Source: Stenogyne calaminthoides
Lineage: Eukaryota > Streptophyta > Magnoliopsida > Lamiales > Lamiaceae
Reading direction: 5' to 3'
Assembly: GCA_037126765.1 (NCBI GenBank)
Contig: JBBCBC010000033.1
Span: 14,274,085 to 14,338,084, forward strand
Length of the DNA: 64,000 bases
Position 1 is the first letter of the stretch. Every line of letters begins with the position of its first letter. Below, one piece after another: positions 44,071 to 55,189 of this stretch. Below the pieces are notes generated by a model that saw nothing but the letters and a program-made list of their open reading frames with translations, was not told the origin of the DNA and searched no databases. The position numbers and the translations under genes were made by a program.

Positions 44071-45915
44071 TGTTGGGATTATACTAGAAAGTATGCTTTT
44101 ACTTTGTATAATCAAAAAAATGATTTTGGACTTATTTATTTGAAATAAATTGTTTATCACCGATGCTTTAAATATCATTGAATGTTACATATATTTCTTT
44201 GCATAACTGTTCAATAAATAGTACATGTTACATTGTAGTTAATTTAGTGATACCGATCACGAAAGATTAAATTAACAAATCCCTTGTAACTAAAAGTACG
44301 CCATTCACGACTTAGATGGAAATGAACAATCCATCGTGAAAGGTTGAAGTGTAAGGCTTGGATTGGCTTGTCTTGACCAAGAGATTACACTAGTGCATGA
44401 CTGATGCACTGAATAGGACCTCTGAGGAGACACAAATTCTTCATAACCAACAAGGAAGAATTAGACCTCAGTGGTTCGTTATTTCTTAATCTTCGTTCCT
44501 TAAACAGGATCACGTGTGGTTGTTAACTATTGCTTTGACTTATCATGGGTAAAGAATCAACGAGATTCAATACTTTTTATCTTGGGCAATATTATTGGTC
44601 ACATGTGATTGCTAAGATTTAATACGGAGAATCGTGTGTAAGCACGCTTTTGTTCGATTTGCCCCTTTGGAGGTTCATAAGCTTTATCATACCAAATCTT
44701 GCAAGTGGAAATAGTTTCCGGTATGGATAATAATGTTGAACCGTTTGTTGACCAAGGACAAAAGATATTAATTAATGGAAAGCTATTTCAAAGGCTTGAA
44801 TTAATTAATGGGCTAGATAATCTTAAACACGAAAATAATAACCGGAGCCATATTGACCCAGAATATGGGTTAAGATGGATAGTCTGATATTAATTATGTA
44901 GTGGGATTAATTAATATTTATGGGCTTGAATAATATTGTGGCTCAATATTGATAATTCAAGATCCATTGGAAGGTCCAATCTTAATTCTCCTAAAGGCCC
45001 CCTAAGTAAGTAGCCCAACATATAGTCCAACAACCCGAAAAAAGTGTTTAAAATAAAATAAATATTGTTGCTTATTTTTTCCATTATTTTCGAAATTTAT
45101 GGATAAAGAGGGGAGAAAGATTTTCTTTGAATTTTGTTATGGAATGAAGATATGTATTCTTGGAATACAAGATTATCTCATTAAATTCAAGAAATCTCCC
45201 ACTTGGTTATTCATGAAGAAAATTTTGAAATTTTTTAAATATAAAGGGCAAGAAAGATTTTCTTGATTTTCTTGAAAAGATATTATGGAAGATATGTATT
45301 TCTTGAAATACAAGAATATCTCATAAATTCAAGAAGATCCAAATCTTGGATTCTTGCCTATAATTTCGAAAATATCCCATAACAAAGAGTAGGTGGGATT
45401 TTGTAGAATATTATAATTATGGGAAAAATAATATAGGAGATATATTCAAGATTTCTTGGAGATCAAGGAAAGATTTTTCCACATTATTTTTGCCCAAAAT
45501 TTTCGACCACCGATGCTCTATAAATAGGGGATGACTCTTTCATTCCCAAGTACAATTCCATGTGCTGGAAAAATTAGTAAATCTACAAAGGTGGTGCAAC
45601 ATAATTTATTTTCCTTTTGTTAATTGTTCGCAAGTGTCCTACCACCGGATAGTCGAGCAATGATTAAGAAAATGCTTGGGAAGTTCTTTTGGTGAGTCTA
45701 ATCAACGAAGCCATTGTCATCCCAAGAGGTACGTTCACGTAAACTAGTAGAATTCCGCATGCGTAGGATTTACGTGAATTAATTATATGCATGATTTGTT
45801 GTTGGATTATTATTTGAATTAATATAGGATTAATTCATGCTAATAATAATTATAAGAATTAAATTTGTATATAAATATTCACCCCGAATAGATTTGTGCA
45901 ACTTATTCCCCAACA
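44071..45915 (+). repeat. 3' LTR of element R
   Basis: A 1845-bp LTR starts TGTTGGGATTATACTAGAAA and ends ttattccccaaca, paired with 34997-36833. A TATAAATAGG box lies at 45519-45528. The right flank ATGTT is the target duplication. Confidence 0.95.
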
Positions 45916-46684
45916 ATGTTACCCCCGGGTTGATCCATGTATATTTCAGCATCTATCTCACAATTAAGAAACGCAGTCTTTACATTCATCTGATGTATTT
46001 CGAGATTGTGCAAAGCAGCAATCGCAATAAGTACACGAATGGATATAATCCTCGTAACAGGTGAATAGGTGTCAAAGAAATCATACCCTTCCTTTTGTTT
46101 AAAACCCTTTGAAACCAAACGGGCTTTATACTTTTCAACTGACCCATCTGCTTTATACTTTCTTTTAAGGATCCACTTACATCCTAAAGTTTTGCAACCT
46201 TTTGGGAGATCAACCAACTCCCATGTGTGATTTTGCAGAATTGAATCATATTCGCTATTAATAGCTTCTTTCCAGAGCGGAGCATCCGGTCTGGAAATAG
46301 CCTCTTTGATAGACTGAGATTCATCTTCTAACACGTAAGTTATGAAGTCTGGACCATAAGTCTTATCAATTCTAGCTCGTTTACTGCGTCTTAGTTCTTC
46401 ACTCTCTTGAGTGAAAGGACCTGCAGTGTTATCTGATTCTTCGTGTGTTTGTTTGTTTGAACTCACTTCTTCTTTATCCTTACAAGGGAATACATTTTCA
46501 AAGAATATAATATTCCTTGATTACATTGTAGTGCCCTCTTTGTCATATCGGGTATCTCGATTTGTGAATCAAGAATCGATAAAATCATTGTTGAAGGCGT
46601 ATCCTATAAAGATGCAAATCGACCGCTTTTAGGTCCGATTCTCACTTGTTTAGAAATGACACTTCAACTTTTAGCCAAACACCC
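45916..46684 (-). pseudogene. RT N-terminal part of element M
   Basis: From 46466 down the open frame gives the linker (SEELRRSKRARI) and RT: NHTWELVDLPKGCKTLGCKW, KARLVSKGFKQKEGYDFFDT, MNVKTAFLNCEI, EIYMDQPGG. It stops where element R entered and continues at 34996. Joining across one target copy gives a continuous RT, which proves the nesting. 46467-46684 links integrase to RT in broken frames. The usual YSPVT is kept; the catalytic YVDD lies on the other side and is deleted there. Confidence 0.88.
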
Positions 46685-47603
46685 CTACACTTTGAGGTGT
46701 TTGTAGGATGGTTTACACTTTTTCCACATTTCATAAGGAGTTTCATCCTTATTTTTTAGTGGAATCTTATTCAAAATGTGGTTAGCTGACAGAATAGCTT
46801 CCCCCCACAAGTTCTGAGGCAAACCCGAGCTGATTAACATAGCGTTCATCATCTCTTTTAGTGTTCGGTTCTTTCTTTCCGCAACACCATTAGATTGAGG
46901 TGAGTAAGGGGCTGTCGTTTGATGTATGATGCCAGGCTCAATACATAACTGTTCAAACGGAGCCACATACTCTCCACCTCTATCACTATGAATTGTTTTA
47001 ATTCCAGTGTTCAATTGATTCTCTACTTCAGTTTTGTGACGTTTAAAAGGTTCAATTGCTTCATCTTGACTTCGTAAAAGATAAATGTAGCAGAATCTAG
47101 TGCAATCATCAATAAAAGTAATAAAGTACTTTTTTCCACCTCTAGTTTGCACAAACTTTAAATCACATACATCCGTGTGAATTAATTCTAGAGGGATTGT
47201 GTTCCTTTCAACAGATTTAAATGGTAATTTACCCATTTTAGCTTCTACACATATCTCACATCTTTTGGATGTATCAACGTTTGCAATGTTAAGTAAATTC
47301 AAATTTACTAAACGCTTTATAGCTTTTAAATTAACATGTGCTAATCTAAAATGCCATAAAGAGGAACACTCAACAATATACACAGAAGTAGAAGCATTCT
47401 CTTTAATAATAGTGTTTTTTCCTTTACGGCTTACAACCATGACTGACATTTTGAATAAACCATTCTCGAGATAACCTTTCCCGAGAAAAGTACCAAACTT
47501 ACTCAATACAACTTTGTCAGACTCAAACACTAACTTAAACTTGTGACTAACTAACAACGAGCCAGAGATCAAGTTCTTTCGGATGTCTGGGACATGCAGC
47601 ACA
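46685..47603 (-). CDS. Integrase region of element M (open)
   Basis: This open frame covers the end of protease (VNDVLHVPDIRKNLISGSLL), the pre-integrase domain (LWHFRLAHVNLKAIKRLVNL, CEICVEAKM) and the integrase core (LIHTDVCD, FIDDCTRFCYIYLL, IHSDRGGEYV, SPQSNGVAERKNRTLKEMMN). It ends in KPSYKHLKV, where the C-terminal domain is broken. The three catalytic acids are present. The open stretch extends upstream past 47603, but there the real protein (protease) lies in another frame. Lineage: Tork/Tnt1-like. Confidence 0.88.
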
Positions 47604-48041
47604 TCATTCACCAAAACCATCCCCGAGGTCGACTTGAGACAATTGTTCCAACACCGGCCGCCGCGCTTCAGACGAGGCCTGGTTGCCCATAAACAACTTT
47701 CTCCCTTTAGCAGGAGAATAGGTGGAGAATGCAGACTTCTCCGAGCAAACATGGCAAGTGGCCCCAGTGTCCACAAACCATTCCTTCTTGTTGTCCACCA
47801 TGTTGGCTCAAATCGCCACAACAATGAACAAATCAACATCCGTGAACTCCCGCTTAAATACCACGTTCCGTGAGTCATTCTTGGGCTTTTTGCAATCACT
47901 TGCCCGATGACCGGGCTTGCCACGGTTGTGGCATTTTCCAGAGAAAACAAATTTCTGCTTTGTGGCAGGAGCAGCAGACTTCCCCTTGACTTCTTTCTCG
48001 TTGGGCGTTTTCTCTTCCTTTGGTGGATCTTTTTTCTCCAT
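47604..48041 (-). pseudogene. Zinc knuckle and protease of element M
   Basis: The upper part (47808-48041) has a Lys/Glu-rich start and a zinc knuckle CHNRGKPGHRASDC, in which the second Cys is Arg. A TGA at 47808-47810 follows. The same frame then gives the protease WFVDTGATCHVC (47604-47801), with DTG intact. A frameshift near 47604-47650 leads to the integrase frame. The knuckle should bind the element RNA; the protease should process Gag-Pol. Confidence 0.85.
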
Positions 48042-49143
48042 CCATTTGCTTTGGCCTAGATAGCGGTTTAAACCTTCTTCTCTCTTTTGAGGCCATCTTC
48101 CTCAATTCGAAGCCGGACAATCAAGTCCTCCAAGCTAATCTCCTTTTGCTTGTGATTGAGGTATGATTTAAAGTCCTTCCAGGATGAAGGCAGCTTTTCA
48201 ATCACAGTTGCCACAAGAATTTGTTCTGGCAGCTCCATTCCTTCCTCGCAGAATGTTATGGAAATTTAGTCAGTAGCTTTTTGAACTCAGTGGTCGACAA
48301 CAAAGCTTGTTGTCTACCATCTTTAAAATCGCACAATGCAAAGAACGACGTAACTTCTTCTTTCCTGCATCTTCTGTCTTGTACTTCTTCTCCAAAGAAA
48401 CCCACATTTCTTTGGCAGTCTTGTGCTGAGCGTAGACGTTATACAGAGCATCACTCAGTCCACCCAGAATGTAATTCAGGCACAAGTAATCCCCACTGAG
48501 CGTAGATGTCATAGTTCATTCTCGTGATCTGATCAGCATTGTCATCAGGGATTTTCGGACAGTCCTCCTTGAGGTACCTTACCACAGACAAGGTGGTTAG
48601 GTAGAATTCCATCTTATTCTGCCACCTCTTAAAGTCTGCTCCCGAGAACTTCTCGGGTTTTACTGCCTGCGCCAGCAAAGGCCTAATAGTCCCTGGTTGG
48701 GAAGCTTGAATCATTGGACCCACGTACAGGTTACCACCAGTATTGCCAAAGAACTGGTTTCCTCCAATGAACGGATTTCCACCGGAGTTATCCATAAAAG
48801 GATTATTCTGAGGTCCCTCCAGAAAAGGATTTCTAGGGTATATCGAAGCAAACGGACCACCCGTATGTCCAACATACTGGCTCCCAGAAGCTCATGCTGA
48901 CAATCCAGTATACTGGTTACCAATCGGAGGCATTCCGATTCCAGTGAAGGCAAAGGGACCATCAGTCATTAGAACATCAGATCGATACTGAGTGTTCGTG
49001 TTAGTTGGAGTAGGCGCACCTAGTCCAGTAACGGGAGTAACACGCGCACCGGAAACTATCGGAGTAGGAGTAGCCGCAGCTAAACCACTGTTCGAGTCGT
49101 TAGCACCATTAGTGACATCATCAATGACATCGGTGTTAAGCAA
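48042..49143 (-). pseudogene. Gag of element M
   Basis: The ATG at 49143 begins MLNTDVIDDVTNGANDSNSG, a Ser/Thr/Pro/Gly-rich start 33 bp below the 5' LTR. 48451-48795 has the Gag core start (MEFYLTTL-type and DADFKRW-type wording: FSGADFKRWQNKM). 48270-48512 has a UBN2-like part (LGGLSDALYNVYAQHKTAKE, MWVSLEKKYKTEDAG). Then the frame is lost to about 48120. At least two frameshifts and several stops break it. The N-terminal Asn/Gly-rich part seems to have repeated QYTG/YVG-like words. Confidence 0.78.
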
Positions 49144-49176
49144 CTCATTAACAATGTATATATTTTGTCTTGCGAT

Positions 49177-50223
49177 TGTTAGAAATAATCAATCTGATAT
49201 TGCACTGTTTCACGAAACAAACAAAATATAAACACAGAAAATGAAACAAACCGAGTCAAGGGCGCACCCTTTTCCCCGCAAGACAAAATACGCCCTGGAT
49301 AGTGCTCACAGGATCGTGCGTAATTGCCCCAAAAGGTAAAACAATTCACAGTATTAAATTAGTAGCACCACTGAAATAATACTCTCGACGAACGTATTTC
49401 GGAGTATGAGCAGAAATAGGGAAGAAAGTATGTACGCAGAATTGCGGGAGTCGATTTTCATAGGTTTGGAAAAGTGACTGAAAGAAATTCTGAGAGGTCA
49501 CTATATATAGACGAAACCAACTCCGGGAGGTTGAGAAAAAAAAGGGAAGCCCACGAACTTCGTGGTCAGTTATGACCCACGATTCTAGTGGGGCGGTTTT
49601 GACCGCATGAGACGTCCAGGTTCGATGAACCTCTAATTCGAATTAAAAAATTCAAATCCTGGATAAGCTTGAATCCGCGCACGGATAAGTCTTGACTCCT
49701 GGGCCGACCCAATTCCGGATGGGTCACCCAATTCATTTAGTCAAAAATAAATGGCTCAATTTAAGATTTTGGGTATCTAAAAAGATAGATGGGCCCCAAA
49801 GCCCACCCAAAGCCCAATTGCCAAGAACCACGAACCAGGGCCTGGGCTCGGGCGGGGCGCCCGCGCGCGCGTGTGGTTCATGGTTAGGGTACCCATGCAC
49901 CATTTTGGAGAACATAACTACAAGCTTGTATTTATACTAGGAAACTTTCCTTTAAGTTTCCAATGTGGGATGAGTGGGAAGACTACACATGGTCAACACT
50001 CACCCATTAATTACTCTCTCACTAGAGCATTAATGTCTCGTCTTCTTTAATTAATTTCTCACTCACCAAAATTCAGTTTTGAGATATTAAAAATACCACA
50101 ATCATCTACTCCGCGAGTAGATCGATCTCGTCACGTTTAATTTATAAAAATAAACGTTTTACTTCCTCAATTAATTTGATTAAACATGAGTGCTAGAACA
50201 CTTTCAAAACCAAATTTCGAACA
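49177..50223 (-). repeat. 5' LTR of element M
   Basis: A 1047-bp LTR on the minus strand starts TGTTCGAAATTTGG at 50223 and ends TTTCTAACA at 49177. It pairs with 32292-33327. A TATATATA lies at 49502-49509. The region after 49177 shows no clear PBS. Confidence 0.9.
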
Positions 50224-50586
50224 CAGGCGCGGTGTGGGGGCGGTGGATCGCGTGGATCACTGCCGGTGGAGGATGTTTGGGAAAGGTTGCAGGCTGCCGC
50301 GACTCACATTGGAACGCGTCTGATCGCAAGGGCATAGACTGGTGTGCGGCATTGGTTGCAGAGCCATGATGGCGGTGGTGCGTGGTACGACATCTGAGGT
50401 GGCGGCGGCGAGAGCAGGCTGATTCTGGGGTGTTGGCTCTAGCAGCAGTTCTTCATCCAGAACCAGGGTCTCGAGCATGGCGGCGACGACTTTCACTTGG
50501 GCGATGGTACTCTTCAATCCAGACAAGAAAGATCTGGACTTGGGATCCATTCTTGCAATGGGCGTGTATCTAGTCTAGATACTAGA
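50224..50586 (-). other. Element Y internal region, 5' part
   Basis: The minus strand holds an open frame (50257-50550) starting MDPKSRSFLSGLKSTIAQVK, a short, unrecognised, Gag-like or cargo protein interrupted by element M. Next to the LTR lies a perfect inverted repeat GTATCTAG-T-CTAGATAC (50566-50582). On the minus strand this region reads TAGTATCTAGAC, vaguely like the initiator-Met PBS TGGTATCAGAGC with changes, in the place where a PBS should be. Confidence 0.5.
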
Positions 50587-50863
50587 TGATGCAGGGCTAT
50601 CTACGCTCTGCAAGGGTGAGAGTACGTTTGAAGAACTCATGAATTATCCTGAAAATATATTATATTCAATAATCAATTGGATGTCTTACAATGAATCATA
50701 GATCACCTATTTATACTAATAAAAGGTGAAATCCTAACTTGCTCCCAAAGAATGAGATCAGTGTAATTACGGAAATGAATCAACGACATCAATTAAGACA
50801 ATTATTAAAAAAAATTGTAATATACATGGAAAATGTGAAGAGACAATGAATCATTCCGCATCA
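50587..50863 (-). repeat. 5' LTR of element Y
   Basis: A 277-bp LTR pairs with 31320-31581 and is bounded by tgatgc (50587) and gcatca (50863). The right flank TTAAT matches the left flank of the other LTR. The minus strand carries a TATAAATAGG box within cacctatttatactaataaa. Confidence 0.88.
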
Positions 50864-50868
50864 TTAAT

Positions 50869-51146
50869 TAAGCCAAAAATCATGTTTTACTATCATATAA
50901 ACATGCTTTAATATAATCACATAATCAAACCCAACAAATATACGATGATTAACCGAAACAATGAAGAATATTAATTATAAAAGCGGAAGCGTATCTGATT
51001 CCATGAAAAGCGGAAGCGTACCTGAATCCATGAAAAGCGGAAGCACACTTAAATATATGAATTAAGCCATAGGACTCCCAGCTGAACGGATTCGGGGACA
51101 CCGTCGTCACTTCCTATGGAAGAATCAAGCTCTCTGTCGAGCTCAG
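50869..51146. other. Spacer between elements Y and X
   Basis: No gene. It contains three 27-bp tandem units (50979-51059). Confidence 0.6.
50979..51059 (+). repeat. 27-bp tandem repeat, three units
   Basis: Units 50979-51005, 51006-51032 and 51033-51059 all start aaaagcggaagc and end atg. Units 1 and 2 differ at two or so bases; unit 3 is more diverged. Confidence 0.93.
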
Positions 51147-52850
51147 TGTTGACGAACTATTTGCTCGGATCTATTCGGGGTGTAATTTAAATAAGAATTT
51201 AAATATAATAACTCAACATGATTTAAACAAATTAAATCAAAAGCATAAATATCATTCTAAGAACAAATAAATCACATAAAATCCCTAACACATACGGAAC
51301 TAGGGAGTAGTGATTTTACCTTTAAGTCGGAGAGACACCATTGAGAAGTAGGACCAACTAAACTTAAATTAATTCAACCTAAACTCCTTCTTAAGTATTC
51401 CCCTTCGTCCAAGTTTGATGTTCCTGTGGGAGATCCTCCAAACTTTCAACTCTCAAGGAAAAGAAAAATTTTGTTGCACACATACTATTATTTTTGAAAA
51501 ATAATAGCCTTATTTCTTGTGTTGGGGTTGAAATATCAACCCCTTATTTATAGGGAGGGGGCAAAAAATTTGGGTTTTTGGATGATATGGATAGTTCTTT
51601 TATTTCTTCTCCAAGAAACGATCCTGAATATATCCAATTTATTCTCATTCCATAATTAACTATCCAAAAGATTTCTTCCTTTATTGTTTCCTTCTAATTT
51701 TCGAAAAAAATGGGAACAAAAGAAAAGTCAAAGATCTTCTTTTAGAATTATGGAAAGATATTATTCTACAAGAAATCTTATCTTCATCCCATAACTTCTT
51801 TCCAAAAAACTTTTCCTTCTTCTTTCTCCCTGTATTATTTTCGAAAATTATGCATATATAATTTTCAAAAAATATATCTCCCAATATATTATTTCCTTGC
51901 AACAATTAGTTCTTTTATTTTAATCACCTTTTGTTATTAGAATTTTATTGGGCTACTTGAGGGCCTTTATGAGAATTAGGATTAGACCTCTCATTGGGCT
52001 CTAGATTCAATATTGAGCCAAAAGATTATTCAGCCCATTAATATTAATTCATTCCACTATAGAATTAATATTGCACTATCCATCCTAACCCATATTACGA
52101 TTTTTATTTTTCGTGTTTAAGATTCATTTGTCATTAATTAATTTAAGCTGCTGAATGCTTTAATTAATTAATATCTTTTACCTTGGAGTAAGGACAACTC
52201 AACTTTATTATCATACCGAAAACTAATGCACTTGCAAGATTTAATATGATAAAACTTCTAAGTCCACCAAGGGGACATAATCAAGCAAGACTCTCCAAGG
52301 ACACAATTATTTGTTTTAAATCTTAGCAATTGTCATGTAACTAATAATACTGCCCAAAATACAAAGTATTGAATCTCTTTGATTCTCTACCCATAATAAA
52401 TCAAAGAAATAAATATTAATTACACACAATTCTATATAAGTGACAAATGTTAAGAAATCAACAACCATTGAGGTCTAATTCTTCAGCCTTTAAACCGGTT
52501 CGGATGAATTACCTCTCTGTAGGTTCTATTCAGCGCATCATAATGCACTAATGTAATCTTTTGGTCAAGACAAACCTAACTGAGCCTTACACATCAACCT
52601 TTGCAAATGGATTGCTCATTTCCATCTACGTTGTGAACATTGTACTTATTTACAAGGAACTGATAATGTGATCTTCTACACATCATATTATCTTCAATGT
52701 AACTTAAAGTATTATTGAACGGTATGCAGTAAATAATTAACATTAATCATATTTAAAGCAACAGTGATAAGAAAATTACTTTCAGTAAATAAGTGTAAGA
52801 ATCAGTATGGTATACAAAGTAAAAGTATACATGCCAGTATAACCCCAACA
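51147..52850 (-). repeat. 3' LTR of element X
   Basis: 1704 bp. On the minus strand it starts TGTTGGGGTTATACTGGCAT at 52850 and ends near ...GTTCGTCAACA at 51147. It shares blocks with the R LTRs (ggatctattcggggtg; aaatattaatt) and is closer to 10186-11358. The adjacent internal text reads AGTGAGAAAT, a weak purine tract. Confidence 0.82.
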
Positions 52851-53076
52851 ATTTCTCACTTATACTCAAAATCTGCTTTTTAGTATACTACAACATGTCT
52901 ATGTACTACTACATGTCTCTAATATTCCTCCCACTTATACTCAAAGCAGATTGGCAACACACTTGGCTCTCAGTCCTTCCACATGTCTCTCGAATGTATT
53001 CTGAGACAGACTCTTTGTGAAGAGATCTGCTAGGTTGTCCGCCAATGCGATCTTTGCCACCTCTATATCTCCTCTC

Positions 53077-53400
53077 TTAACGATTTTGTCGTATAAAATG
53101 GTACTTCCTTACAATGTGTTTGTTGGCCTTGTGGTCTCCTGATTCCCTTAAATTTGCAACTGCTCCAGCATTATCACAATAGACAGTGATAGTGGTTGGC
53201 AAATTCGAAACTACGTCCAAGTCCACTAAGAAGTTCTTGAGCCAAACAGCTTCTTTCGCTGCTTCACAAGCAGCTACATATTCGGCTTCCATTGTAGAAT
53301 CAGCGATGCATTTCTGCTTTACGCTTCTCCATGTCATGGCTGCACCTCCCAGACAAAACACACTACTTGAGGTAGATTTTTTGGAATCCATATCTGATTA
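53077..53400 (-). pseudogene. RNase H of element X
   Basis: An open stretch has DSKKSTSSSVFCLGGAAM, SVKQKCIADSTMEAEYVAAC and VYCDNAGAVANL, then HKANKHIVRKYHFIRQ. It ends in a stop near 53077, with KIVKRGDIEVAKIA-like text continuing below in another frame to about 52990. A TAG/TGA cluster at 53398-53402 separates it from the upstream RT part. RNase H removes template RNA; it is incomplete here. Confidence 0.85.
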
Positions 53401-54058
53401 GAAATTCGAGTCCTTGTAACCCACAGGGATTGGAATGTCTGACGGATAAACCAGCATTCTATCCCGAGTTCTCTTCAGATGCTTCAGAATGTTTTTAACG
53501 GCAGTCCAATGTTCTTTCCCTGGGTTACTTTGATATCTTGCTACCATGCCCACGACAAATCAAATATTTGGCCTCGTACATATCATTGCATATATAAGGC
53601 TTCCAACTGCCGACGCATATGGAATGTCTTTCATGTCATCTATCTCTTTATGTGTCTTAAGACACATCTCTTTGGATAGATGGATTTCATGTCTGAAAGG
53701 TACAAAAACTTTCTTGGAATCCTACATGCTGGATCGTTTCAAAACAATGTCTATGTATGAAGCTTGCGATAAGCATATCATCCTTTTTTGGCGATATCGA
53801 GTAATCTTGATCCTAAGGATATGATCAGCTTTCCCTAAGTCCTTTATATCAAACTGATTTGACAACCATAACCTCATGTCTGAAAACACCTTTATATTGT
53901 TCCTAATAAGCAGGATGTCATCTACGTATAGTACTAAGAATACCAAGGCAGTTCTGACGCACTTCTTATACACACAACTCTCAACTCATTTTGATCAAAT
54001 CCGTAGGATTTTATCACCTGATCAAAACATTACTTCCAAGCTCGCGATTTGTGCTTAA
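53401..54058 (-). pseudogene. Reverse transcriptase C-terminal part of element X
   Basis: 53722-53973 is open with VFLVLYVDDILLI: the catalytic YVDD (53917-53928) is intact. NQFDIKDLGKADHILRIKIT and LSQASYIDIVL follow. The connection region (53401-53721) is read in mixed frames (KTVLKHLKRTRD-like and ADKPNI-like text). Upstream, FDQVIKSYGFDQNE is visible down from 54050. The gene is truncated at 54058 by the W LTR. Confidence 0.85.
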
Positions 54059-55013
54059 TGTTGGAATATACAGGCATGTAAACACATAATACATGCGCAG
54101 CGGAATTAAACAGTTCACCAACAATGAACATATAATTGCATAATTAAATACGAGTAAATGTAAACAGAATTATTATAGCAATTTATACACGGATTCCTCA
54201 ATTACGGTATCCACGTAAAAGTCATTTACTAATTCACACAGATCTGCCAGCGTTGAATCCCTGAGATGAATTTGCTAGGAAAATTCTAACTTAGAGATTT
54301 TATGGAGAAAATATGAAGTCTCGTATTATGAATTCCCAAGAGCTCATATATATAGGGGAGGATCAACTTAAATCTTAAGCTAACCTGATTAGGAAATAAA
54401 ATTCATAATCTTATAAATTAAATCCCATAGATTTAATTCCCATATACAAAAATCTCTACGGATTTAATTTCCATATATACCAAATCTCTACGGATTTGAT
54501 TCCATATATATCAAATCCCATAATAATATTCCATATATTATTATTGGGAATCCTATATAATTAAATCTAATTTAATAATTAATTCAAAATATAATAATTA
54601 TTATATTCTCCATAAATTAAATATTAATATCCAATATAATATTTAATCAACCAACTATAATTAGTAAACAACCTCTACTTGTTGTGTGACCCATAGGCCC
54701 TCATATATCGAGCGATAAGTCAAACTAACGATTTTAATTGAACCATAGACAATAAATCAGACATTCTCAATATATGAGGTACGTTGCGAGGAAATGTGCA
54801 ACTACCTGTAACTTAAACATGGGCTATTACGATAACTTCCTTTCCTTCGCGAATAATCGAATAAATCTTGAACATGATGAAGTGTCTATTCAAATAACTT
54901 AAACATTTTATCTCAAATCACTAATTGATTACTTACATCACACTTGGCCACAAAGTCCAAGTTGACGTGTATCGACCGATGTCTTTGATCCAATTATGAT
55001 GGAAAGATGAGTA
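54059..55013 (-). repeat. W-family LTR, second copy (interrupted)
   Basis: The plus strand begins tgttggaatatacaggcatg, which is the LTR 3' end read backwards. It aligns with 12350-13135 of the first W copy up to aagatgagta, where element A begins. It lacks the Stowaway MITE and so gives the empty site near 54597-54605. The remainder of W should lie beyond the far end of element A, outside the window. It is inserted in the RT of element X. Confidence 0.85.
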
Positions 55014-55189
55014 TGTTGGGAGATGAATTTAATAAAGATTTTGATTAGATCCCAAAACCCCTGAATATGATATATATCAGAACATTTTGATAGATCAGGA
55101 TCAGGTTTTCTATAGTTGATAGGATTAGGATTATTTGCACCATGCATAGTCAACATATATAGTTCAGGATAGATAGTGATACTTCAGAA

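Larger units (their letters stand above)
34997..45915 (+). mobile_element. Element R: Ty1/Copia, third layer
   Basis: A full-length but dead plus-strand element. It has a 5' LTR (34997-36833), a degenerate PBS, a long leader, a gag remnant, protease, integrase, RT, RNase H, a purine tract and a 3' LTR (44071-45915). The target duplications are ATGTA (34992-34996) and ATGTT (45916-45920), one mismatch. It sits inside the RT of element M. Its protease region is in turn interrupted by a B-type solo LTR (39153-40921). Confidence 0.92.
32292..50223 (-). mobile_element. Element M: Tork/Tnt1-like Ty1/Copia, second layer
   Basis: A minus-strand element with two LTRs (32292-33327 and 49177-50223), gag, protease, integrase, RT and RNase H. 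It is interrupted in RT by element R (34997-45915). The integrase wording (PQSNGVAERKNRTLKEMMNA) and the RT wording match the Tork/Tnt1 lineage. The flanks (ggttt and caggc) give no clean target duplication. Stops, frameshifts and a deleted RT active site make it inactive. Confidence 0.88.
31320..50863 (-). mobile_element. Element Y: small non-autonomous LTR element, outer layer
   Basis: Two similar short LTRs (31320-31581, 262 bp; 50587-50863, 277 bp) lie in the same orientation, both bounded by TGATGC/GCATCA. They are flanked by identical 5-bp target duplications TTAAT (31315-31319 and 50864-50868). On the minus strand a purine tract GAAGAGTGAAAGGA adjoins the low-coordinate LTR, which makes that the 3' LTR. 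Removing the nested elements leaves only about 1.07 kb of internal sequence with no pol domain. This is a TRIM-like or LARD-like non-autonomous element. Confidence 0.85.
51147..54058 (-). mobile_element. Element X: R-like Ty1/Copia, 5'-truncated
   Basis: A minus-strand element represented by its 3' LTR (51147-52850), a purine-rich tract, RNase H and the last part of RT. At 54058 the RT stops and a W-family LTR begins. Its proteins and LTR resemble element R, which is in the opposite orientation. Gag, protease, integrase and the 5' LTR are absent. Confidence 0.85.

Noticed and set aside
32287..50228. Target duplication of element M
   Set aside because: Flanks ggttt and caggc do not match; a gcggt string occurs near both ends but is offset from the LTR termini.
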